A DNA stretch of 64,000 nucleotides from assembly GCA_002633005.1 (NCBI GenBank), contig NMRA01000018.1, positions 1,649,290 to 1,713,289 on the forward strand. Reading direction: 5' to 3'. Positions 36,401 through 48,400 of this stretch are shown piece by piece. This DNA is from Phoronis australis (taxonomy: Eukaryota > Phoronida > Phoronidae). The translations under genes were made by a program, and so were the position numbers. Numbering within the stretch: the first letter of the stretch is position 1; the number at the start of each line of letters is the position of its first letter. The notes beneath the pieces are model-generated. The model saw only the letters and a list, made by a program, of their open reading frames with translations, searched no databases and had not been told where the DNA came from.

Positions 36401-39400
36401 TTTTACTGCATTTACAAAAAACAAACAAAGCTTTCTGGATCTCGGCTAAAAATCCCACCCTGAATCAGTGTGGTGGAGTGAGATTCAAGCTATCTAAAAC
36501 ATGGCAGAGGGCATTTCACTTAGTGTGCAACAGAGGTCTCACCAGTCGACCACCTTCCGTAGAAGGGGACAGTGGTGATCCTCGCAACGTAAAGTTTTAA
36601 CTACGACTGGCAGAAATATTCATAATTAGTCACGAACTTAGGACCCTCTAGCAACAAGCCTGTTATCAAAATGTCTATGCCTATCCTAAAATCTCGACAA
36701 AATGAACAAGGGATGTGCAACTTTGGCCAAAACACGCTTTGAACGCTACATCATACAGGGCAATTCCGCCTCAGTTTGAACACGGGTCAAAATTCGTGAG
36801 GACAAGGGAAGATGCATCATAGAGTGACAGGATTTTATATTCCCACACCTGTGCATTAGCACACCTGTGCATTAACAAAAGGACCATGTAACAGGTACAT
36901 ACCTGTGCATTAACAATATGATAAGCCTCCATGTCTGACTGCAGTTTCGCCACAGCACTTTTCAGAGACTGGTTTTCTTCACTCTTCATTTCTATCGACT
37001 CTCCTGCTGCCAACAACTGAGCCGTCAAGTTGTCAATGCGCTCCAGCGCCTCCTTGTGTTTGATGACAGAAACACTGTGGTTAGCTTTCTGCATCTGTAA
37101 CATTAAGTAATGCATTGCACAACAACGACCATGCCGTAACATTTGGGTTAGAGTACTCTCCATCCTCCATGTACACTGTAAGAAGCAGCAGTGTTTCTAC
37201 ATCAGTACTATACATATTAACTACGAATTCAATGGAGTTGAGTGTCTTAAAAAAAGCTGTTCAGAAATACGTATGGCAGTGAAGCTGCTTTGCACATTAA
37301 CAGAGCCTGGACAAACTTTGAGAAAAGAACTTTGAAGTTCATTTCAGATTAAAAATTTTTTTTTCCAAGAGCTGGTCATATGAATACTTCTGCAGAGCTA
37401 TAATTGTCTGAATGTCTCAAGGATTGCAGAGAGAGTTGTACACAGGAGAATATGTCAGTTTTATTCTCTGCGTGGACATACAGACGATGAACAGAATAAT
37501 GCCTTCCACAGGAGGGTATAGGTGAGTGGTGTAGTCTAATGTTTAAGTAGTAGGAAACTATATTGAAAAGTTGCGGTTTCTGTTTCACACCAACTTTCTA
37601 GAGGAAACAATAGCTTAAAAGGATTATTACTAAATCCTGTTTTTGTGATTTCAGTCACCAGCTAATAAACCAGTGGCGTCCCACTTAAGTGATAAAACCA
37701 GGATTCAACTAAAACTCATACATTCCATTTCACAGATAGGATACTATGGTACTTGGTGGGTGGTCTTTCCCTACATTTGTGGTGTATCGCACTTAAAACG
37801 TAGGTCACGCTTGCATGTTTAGCGGACTTTGTAAGGAGTTTTCAAATTTTGCCCCAAGCTTTCGAGAATCGTCCAGGGTTACATAGCATTCTTTTGTTTC
37901 CAAAGCAAGGGGGGAAAGCTGTTTTTAATAGTAAAATAATAAATTTATCAGAATCGCACCAGTACAGAAAAATAATTAAAAAGAAAAATATAAAAATACA
38001 AGACCAAAAAATAAAAGTACAAGTGCAAGACACGGACAACATAAAAAGTCAAAGACCTATTTCTATTATGGTCTGTAAAATAGATGAGAAACAAAATGAA
38101 AACCAATGAACAACAAAAGACAATCAGCAGTAAATAAGTAAATAATTGATTATAATTAAATACAAAAATATGTAACATCTGTCAATAGGCCAAAACTGGG
38201 TTTGGTATCCTTTCAAAGCACCATTAAACCCTGCTTTCTGCCAAATAAACAAGTTTTGATAGGTCACCATTATGAAATTGGTCTTAAATTCTACCTCGGG
38301 CAAAATAAGCATGACCTGGAATTTATAACCTTGGTCTGAAGAAATACCAACTGCCTTAAATAAGACAAAAGCAACTCTATATTACATAAAGAGACTTATG
38401 TCAAAATATGTTTTTTGATACAAAGTGTGAATTTGAAGTTCCTTTAACAGTAAGTTGATTACATTGCTCGCGCAACTAAGATCTGTTGAATTTAAAAAAG
38501 ACACAGACTTACCACTTCTTGTTTATACTCTTCAAAAGTCTCCCCCAGCTTAGTATAGTCACTAAAAATCTTATTATGGCTTTGACGGAGTACGTTATTT
38601 TCATGACTGAAAGAAAAACAAAAGAGTAACGCAAGGCGTGGACATGTATTCATGAGCCCAAGTTAATGTATTGCAAATGTCAAAAGCAAAATAAACCCTT
38701 TTGTGATTTTTAATCAATTCTCGTTCTGTTACCTGTGCATCATTGTTGTCCCACTTGAGTGACAAAAGCAGGATTCAACTAAAGAACATGTTGTCTGCAT
38801 CAAAGATTGGATATTGGGGTTCTTAGCGTGCATCTCGCCCAAAAGCGTAGGTAACGCTTATCCGTTTAACAGACTTTGTAAAGAGTTTTCAAACTTTGCT
38901 CCAAACCTTTGAGGGTTATCGAGGGTTACAGGGTATTATTATGTTTCAGAGAACTGGATGAGAGAAAAACACTTTTAATTTTTGTTAACAGGACTGGTCA
39001 AAGTCGGCGTTGGTGTCCTCTAAANGGGGGGGGGGGGGGTCCTTAAAACCACATGTTGAAGAATCAGGCTCACTTAGCAATCAGTAACGATTGAAAATTA
39101 CCACAAACACTTGCCCGTCTGGACGTAAATGACAGCGATATGTTTCTATTGTGTAAACATGCACAAACAAATTGATTTGCCTGAACACTTAGAAGACTGC
39201 TAACAACTAATCTTTTACTGGAAGACCTAAAGGGATGTAATCATGTTGTTTTTACGACCGGAGAATGCATTTTTGAGTAACTGATGAATGGGACAGACTT
39301 TTTGAGGTTATTAATTTTGACCAGAACAATACAACAATAACATTTGTTGTGTTCTGATTACAAATGTCCAATCCTGGCTGCTGCCATGGCTAGTGACTTT

Positions 39401-42400
39401 CCTAAGCTACTATAAGCTAAGGCCGCTTAAAATACTGTCATTGACTCTGATTTAGTTCCACAGCAGAGCGTTTAGATGCCAAATGTGAAAGTTTCTTGCT
39501 TGAATCTGCACTGGACCAGATTTCAGAAAATCATATTTTTGTCCATAATATCCCTTTAGACTCTTCAGTGTAGAACCAGCGGTTCATAGATCAAAATAAA
39601 TTGCAGCAGAATCGTTAATAAAGCTATTAATGAGTTATAAGGCGCAAAAATTCTTATTAGTCATACATGTACTGAAGCTGTAACAAAATAATTCTTTGTT
39701 CTAATAGCAGTCTGATTTCACACGTCAATCACACTAAAACACCATTTCAGAAAATAAGCAACCGAAAATCACATCTTATTCCGGGCTCATCTATCCATGG
39801 ATCCATAGGGAGTAATAAAATAATTACATTTTCATAACCATAAGGTGTGTTTACATACACCAGACTACCTAGGACAGTTGTGTACACTAACAAGTCAAAT
39901 TCAACAGGCACACTGTGTGTGAGCGACACCTGTGATTTACAACGAATTAAATTCTACAAAATTCTGCCAATAGGCAGACAAGTTACCCCCTTCAAGCCCA
40001 AAATGCCCAGTGAAGCACCATTAGAAACATTGTCGCATTTTAATTTCCAGTGCAAAGAGAAAAAATCTGCTTACAATTTCACTTGATATTCGTGTTTATA
40101 CTGGTTCAACTCTGTATTTATTCGAGCAAAAGCTTCCGTCATCTCTCCGATAATTCGCTCGTCCTCATTCTGTCGTTCCGTGGTGACTTTTTGTAGATCT
40201 TTCAGTTGCTGCTCCTTTTCTTTCAGGCTTCAAAGTAGTGCAGAAACATTCAATCACAGTAAAAATACAGGACACACAAACTTGATGGAAAACATAAAAA
40301 ATTTCACAATTTTGATTTGAGTTTTTAAGAAGACACTCTGCAAAGTTAAATTCACCTATCGCTCAAATTTTTACCTTGCATTGCTTAGTTGTCATATTTC
40401 AGATGCATAACCCTTTAAATACTAAGACAATTTGATGCAATACAGATTACATTTATTATTATTTATTTGACTCGTCCACCCATTCCATGTTTATCTGCCT
40501 GTCTGTTTGCCTGCCTGTCTGTCTGTCTATCTATCAATTCAGTCAATCTGTCTGCCTGTCAGTCAGTGTATCAATACACCTGTCTAGCTTAGCCGCAGTC
40601 CACGTAACAGTCCATAAGTCTATCTAGCTATCCCCTCCCATCTCTTCAACCATTTCTTTGTTGGTCTACCCAATCATGCACAATACACAGTCATATTCAT
40701 AAATAAATAAAATAGCTGTTGGAATGTCGTGCAGTTACTGATGGTTAAGATTACAGTAACATAAAATAGTATAAAGTAAAACGACGAGCGTCGGTACTAA
40801 AATATACAAAAATATTGTATTATATCGTACGCTCTTTATCAAGGGCATGACACAGCCTTCCAAATAGATAGATATAAAGTCACACAAATGACCGTATGGT
40901 GATACACAATAGGCAATAGATATATAGCCATATTGTTCCAATTGCCTATTGTGTATCACCATGCAGCCATCTGTATTACTTTATATCTATCTATTCGGCA
41001 CTATGTGTCATGTCCTTGATAAGAGCATACCTCTCGAAATGTGGGGAATATCTTAATATATTTTAGTACAGATGCTAGTCATTTTATTTCATACTATTTT
41101 ACAACACAAAGTAAACACTTTTGCAATCGCATAATTTTAATGTGGTAGCTGTTGCTTATTTCAGTGTGTTGACTTGACAATTTGTGCTCTTCACTGCACA
41201 CAACCACAAAAATAAGCCTCATCTGCTGACTATTCTGAAGCCGGTCTCCACAATTTACTCGATATCCACCCGTTTTGTGGGAATACCTCAGGTGCATGAT
41301 CTTTGTTGTACCCTTACTCACCAAGCCTGTAATGGCACCAGTTGTTGCTCCGCCTTCTGGGCACGCTCTTCTTTCTGATGGACATCATTCATCAGACCTA
41401 CCAACTGCATGCTGTCCTACAAACACATATTGACTTTTCATTAACAACTATATAGACTCTAAAGTTGGCAAATGGAAGATCGCCACGGTGGCCACCAGAC
41501 AAGGCAAAACAACTAAAAACATTGTAAGATTGCTGTACTTGTAACAACAACAAAATTTGCAGTCCTGGTTAATGATACAAATTCTTGGATCATTACATCA
41601 GATAGTTATTTTGTAAGTACCAGCCCACGACAGTACCAGCCCACGACAGTACCAGCCCACGACAGTACCAGCCATCCAGCGGCAACACTGGATCAGCCGA
41701 CTTCCACGAAATTTGGCACTAAGGGACCTATAATCAGTGGTAAAACATTTCCCAAAATTATTGCATTCTACCCAATTTATAAGCTATAACCCCTTTTGTG
41801 CGTTAAAGCCATGATGTCACAACAAAACAATTGTCAATTTTTTAATAACTGTTTGCATTTATTTTTTGGATGAAACCTATTGAATTGATATGTCATTTGA
41901 CATTGTTTAGCGACGATATGGATTGATATTGCAATGTCTTGAAAAAATCAGTGAATTACCATAAAATTTAGTGGGTTTCACTAAAACATGAGCATCTACG
42001 AATACCTGCCATTTTAAACATTTAATCATGCTTTACCTGTCTTGATGATTTGTCAGCTTGAGCTCGCAGAACCGCAGCCTCTTTCTCATAATTGATCTTG
42101 GTCTGTTTAAGTTGATCTTCATACATATCACGCATCTGGCGGGCTTCTTCATCACGTTGACTGTCCTAAAACACAAAAGGGTCCAAGCACATCACGCGCG
42201 CAGGAGTTCTCTGTTCAAAAACACACAAACAGGAGCACAGAAACCATTTGGCAAATTTCTTGCACAAATATAAGAAACATTGTCGTCTGATAATGCATTG
42301 TAAAATGTCACACATCTAGGATGCAATACGGCAGTCATGTGAAATTTTCACTTTTTCGTGAACATCACGTATCACAAAATGAAGACAAGATAGTTGCCAC

Positions 42401-45400
42401 CAGACAACGTGAGCATTCACAGCAAGGTTAGAAGTTGGTGCAAAACAAAAAAAACAAATTTTGGCGATTATAAGTGGCAATAGCCATCTATGACAGCGCC
42501 CGACTTTCGTGGGTGACTTTTCTTTGGGGATAAGTCGGCATTGATAAGTGTTGCCTGTTGGCAGCAACATACTTTCCCCACCCATTTAAGATACTGCAGA
42601 CTACAAAAACTAAAAGGGTCATTAAAAATTGAACATCATCATTGATTGAACTGCAGAAACTAATTAACTAAACAGAAGAAAAGAGATGTCCCGTTTCTTT
42701 GTTGATATTGTCCTAACCTCTATAATGTACCTGCTTTAGCAACACAATGGGACGGCTTGACTCGACCAATCAAGTGAACTTACTACACCCTAAGAATGCA
42801 GTGACATCTGAATGGAAGAGTGGGTCATGAGACATGAAATTAGACAGTATCCACAAGCAAGCCCACAACATGTCTCACTTCATCTGCAGTCAACTTAAGC
42901 TAAGTGGCACAAAAGCAAAACTGAGACAATGACCTCAATAGGTCAAGCATCATGGTTAAATACCAGTCTTCCAGACAAGTTAATTTTCAGAACAACGCTA
43001 TTCGTTCCGCATACAATTTCCCAACTATGACGGAACAACGCTATTCGTTATGTATACATTTTCCCAACTATAACGGAACAACACTATTCGTTATGTATAC
43101 ATTTTCCTAACTTTAATGGAACAACGCTATTCATTATGTATACATTTTCCTAACTATAATGGAAAAACGCTATTCGTTATGTATACATTTTCCTAACTAT
43201 AATGGAACAACGCTATTTGTTATGTATACATTTTCCTAACTATAATGGAACAACGCTATTCGTTATATATACATTTTCCTAACTATAATGGAACAACGCT
43301 ATTCGTTAAGTTTACATTTTCCCAACTATGGAACAACGCTATTCGGTACGCATAATTTTCCCAAACAACTCACCCGTGCCTGAAGTTCCTGTATAATTTT
43401 GTCTTTTTCTTCAAGACTCTTTTCAATTTCCTTCAACCTGTCCTGTAGTTTTTTATCTCCGACATTGCCTGGGGTTGTCACCATGAAAACCGCTTCCTTC
43501 ACCTCTGTTTGGGACTGGCCAGCTACAGTGGTTACAATTAAAACAGTGAAATTTCTATTTCTAGGACTAAAAAAGAACATGTTTTAGAAAGTTAACATTA
43601 AATGATATTAAATTTAAATGGAAACAAAAACATCCGACAGATGTAGACAATATTGAAAATATCACGTTTTCATCGAAATCAAATAATTATTTCAATAAAA
43701 TCTTTTTGATTAAACTAAGACACTCAGTGAAAAAGCATCTCTTAAAAATTTTATACTTTAGTAACAGCTGAGAATTTAACATGCTAAATTGTGGGAATTT
43801 TTAGTGTGATAAAATTTCCTAATTCAAAATCAGAATATTGAAAACTTGAGAAAATCCCATATGGCCTCCTCACCTACGTGACACTCATTTAAAATATATG
43901 AGTCACCATTACCTGTCCGTCCAGCAACCACTTGTTTTACTTCAGTAGTGGATGGTGTACCTGAGGATAGAACATGGAAATAAAACTAATGTTTTCAAAC
44001 TCAGTGAGCGTAATACAAGGACAAAATATAATCTCACAAGAAAGTGTAGTTTGTTTATTTACTAGCTGGCTGCTAAAGTGTGTTCAGTTACTATTTTACT
44101 GTAGCTTGTTTAGTTACTAGCTGAAGTATAGCATATTTAGTTTACTATCTAACTATGGACAGGGACAATGGCCAAGTTCTAGCCAGAGAGGAACACTGGT
44201 TCTCTCGAAAAGTTAAGGAAGCTGGCTTTATCGGGGCCAGACACCCGAGACCAAGATCTACAGCTCCCCGGGAATATGACCCCATTCTAGATCTGGGTCA
44301 ACAAAAGGCGCGTAATCCATTCCTTGAAAAAGACCCTTAGATGAGGAAGGAAACATCCGAGCCATCAATAACAAGTTCATAGCAAGTGAATTTTTACCAG
44401 CTCAACATTGTCACGGAGTATGAAAAAAGTATTTTATAGCAGCCACAGTGTAGTCTGTTTAGTTACAAGCTAGCTGCCAAAGTGTAGTCTGTTTAGTTAT
44501 TATCTAACTACCACAACTATTATTAAAATCTCTTGGTCTATTTACACCGACCTCTAGTCTATATACACTGTCACGACGTTTCGGTCGGTCTCTTCTCCGG
44601 CCATCGTCAGGTGTTCCCGCGTTCTTAGAAGAACGAGCACGGATACGTGGTACATTCATGGTGTGATTTTTTTGTGCGAGGCAGTGTATATAGACTAGAG
44701 GTCAGTGTAAATAGCTCAAGAGATTTTAATAATAGCTGTAATACGCCACCACCTCAGAGCGGTTTTAGGAAGACACCTAACTACCAGTTGTCAATTGTAC
44801 ATGTACATGGGTGCTTGTTATCTCATAAATTCGATGCCACCTCTCAGTGTGTCAAGCAATTTACCGTATTCGCCGCAATAACCGCCCAGGGCGCTTAGAA
44901 AAGTTCGGTTCGGGGGGGCGCTTATTATAACCCAAGGCGGTTGAAACCCGGTCTCCGAAACGGGTGAAATCGGAAGCTAAGATTCATCAAATTTACGCTC
45001 TGTGACGCATGTAATCTATGAAAGACTTTCAACAAAACTGTGGTGCATTGCTATCAAACTTTGCTGCTAAATTACGATCATTTTACAGAAAATTGTGCTG
45101 AAATCCCAGGGCGAAAACTCGCCAACTGACTGCTTCGAAATCGCCGTCTTCGATATGGCGACTTCAATGCTTGAATAAAAATGGTTTCGATAAAGTACCT
45201 GAAATCCTCATTAAATTTTATAAGTAGCGTCTCTAAGGTTTTTAAGTTCCCGTGGAGTCTGGATTAACGGCAGGTTTAAGTACAAATCTGTGCAACATCG
45301 TGCCATCTACATGTATGATCGGCAACACAGCGAGAAAAATGTCTGGACGAACACCCATGTTGTTGTCACGTGACGTTTGTTTTGAAGTTCGTCTGCGAGT

Positions 45401-48400
45401 AAGCGAGCGCGTGCGTGTCACCAGAGTTCATTTGCCAAAGCAGAGACTGTCTTTCGGCCAGAGCCACGCAATCTAACTAGCTAGATGTGTCTAAAGAAAT
45501 TTGCACAAGCAGTAAGGCCTAAACCAGAGTGTGTTTCATTCAGCACTTGCCAGGTCTCGTGCTAAAAACTTTCGACATTTGTCTCGGCAAGGCCCACATT
45601 AGTCGCCGTGTAGCTGGATGCGTACGTAACTATCTGACAGTTATTTTTCGGTGTAAGCCAGGGTGTGTAAGCATTCAGTGTCAGTTGTCATTTTATCGGA
45701 TATTCGGCTTAATAACACCAATTACGGTTAATCAAACCATCCATCTCAAAAATAACGCAAACATGTTGATAGTATTAGAAATTGTCGGAAATTAGTTCCA
45801 ATATTCATTTCTTATCGATGCTATGGTACCCGCTTCATGAATGGATAGTTCCCAACTAATGTCTTTGATGACAGGTTATGTAGCGCGCGCTTCCTGGCCA
45901 CCTGCGTGTAACACCGAGTTATTTTTATTCATGAGACAGTCGATGTGTCTACTGAAAGGTCAGACCATGGGACACGGTCGTCGCGAGAGCGTAGCAATGC
46001 TGTTGCGTTCTTTTTGAAGCGCTGCGTTACTTTGTCACGGCTAAATACAATCGTAGCAGTGCCGCTGGTGGTCTAGAAGACCCGGGCAAAAATGTTTTGA
46101 TAAATTTAAGACGTTACTGTAGCCGAGTTTTAGAACTGTAGGTACGTCATTGTTCGCATGTACACGTTCATGGACTGGGCGCTTATTTCAGCAAAGTCTG
46201 AAAACGCGTGGGGGGGGCGCTTATAGGGGCATGGGCGGTTATTATGGCGAATACGGTACATCAGAATGAGCCACTGAGTGATCACCCTACATAATGCTGA
46301 AAAGCAAGACGCCTGACAGTGAAGCAGGCAGCGAAACTCACTGAAAACATTTACGTTCCATCGACACTCGATTTTATCTTCCTTAACTTATGTGACTTCA
46401 AAATGCAATGATTTTCAAGATGTCCAAAATCAAGCAAATCCAGAAGAACTCTCAAGCAAGGCAGTGTGACACACTTATATGTGACAGATCTGCCTGTCAA
46501 ATGAGTTGTCCACCGCACACCATCACTTTTAAGTGTATTAGAAGGTATAAAGTTTCATTGGTACCGTAACAGTAAAACCTCCAATTTTGGGACATGATAT
46601 GGCAGGCATTCTCGTTTCTTTGATAAGCAGCATGAAACAAGATCTGTTCCATACCTATCATCAGAAAATGTTTTGAAAAACCGCAGGCATTCGTAACAAT
46701 GCTAGAAGACCTTGAAAATGAAAACGTTTTTTTTTTCAATTCTGTGTCCAAAATTGTTGAGATTTCACCATACTCTAAAATGTTTATAGAGCAAATAGAC
46801 AAAATTAATTAATAATAATAATCCATAACAACAATAATATAGATGCACCTAGGTTATGAAGAACTTAATTAACATAACGAGTTCAGCCTACCCCTGCTGA
46901 CTTCTGCCTGGATCCTGGTATTCAGCGAAGGATCAACCTGTCCTTGAGTAGAATCTCTACTAGTTGCACTTTCTGAGTTAACCACCTGGTAAGACTCATT
47001 AGCGTGAGACGATCCCTCAACAGCTGGGCGTGGTACTGTCACAAGGGAACTACCGTCTACAGGTATGTCAGGTAGGTCCTCCATTTCATTTATGCTTTTA
47101 GTTTGCAGCTGACTAAGCTCTGTATTCAGATTCATATTTTGGCTCAACAAGTCCGCCTTCTCAGCCAGAATCTTCTGATGTGCTTCAATTTTCTGATTCA
47201 GTTCTTCCTTCACCTTGTCTATGCTTTCTTGTAAATTTTTCCCACTCTCCTCCAGCTCTTCAATGCGAGCAGTTAGTCGCTCGTTCTCGCAACTCTTGGC
47301 TTTCAATTCCTCCACCATCTGATCGGCAAACTGGCGCGACTTCTCCAACTCAGCCGCGTCTTGCTCGTGCCCCATCAACAAGTCTTCCTTCTGCTCACTC
47401 AACTCGAGTATCTTCTGCTTCATCTCACGTATTGTCACGTTGACCGTCTTCAACTCATCTTGCAGAGAGACGACATCCAATGGCTTCTCTTCTTTGCCAT
47501 GCTGAGCAAAAAATGAAACCCATAGCATAAAATTAAAAGGCCCGCAGAAGTGAAAATAATGAGTTTTTTAAATTAAAACGATAATTTAAAATAAAGAAAA
47601 ATTTGTAGCAATTAACATTTTGTTAAACCAAATCTTCCCACTTGCACACAACTTTGCACTAAAATATTGTACTCACAACCAAACTGAAAGGTAGACACAT
47701 TCTTTGCATTTTGGTTATTCTTAAAGCTTTTAAGTAATATGAGTCGAGGTGTTTTAATTTTGTAGCCTCAACTCATGTTACATTAAAGTTTTGTAAATTT
47801 TGTAAATTTTCATTAAAACACAAATTTTGGTAATGGTGCCCGAATTTTGAATTTTGTCCACCAAATAACGGCCAAAAAACTGGTTCTCAAAATACGGCGA
47901 GGTTATACCCGACTATTGTCCAAATTTTGAACACCACACAACAAGTGTGTTTGTTGGAGCAAAACTGATATCAAGATATTCCACAAAATACAATGTCCAA
48001 ATGTCTACATTACCTTGCTATGACAAGAAAGCTCACAAAAAACTGTTTTGAAATCCATAATATATTTCAAGCCAGATTTCGTTTTTGACAATGTCATCAT
48101 ATTATTCTCAAAGGGGACTGGATCTAACAAAAATCTGCAAAGAACAAGATCTCAACAAATGATTTCAGTTTTGACACCAATCAAATCCCCTGTTACCTGG
48201 GTGTGGTCTACCTCCTCTTTCAACAACCTGTTCTCTTCCCGTAGCTTGTCAATAGTAGCTTGTAACTCCTCAGCTACATGTTCCGACACACAGCCCTCCT
48301 GTGAACAAAATAATAATTAACTTTGGTAAGTTGCTGACATCCTTCAGTGCAAAAGTTTAAAGACATCTAAGCCAGGTTTGACCACTTAATTAATAAAAAA

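Noticed and set aside
47180-47443. 87-codon plus-strand frame
   Set aside because: Antisense shadow of the coiled-coil exon of the optineurin homologue.
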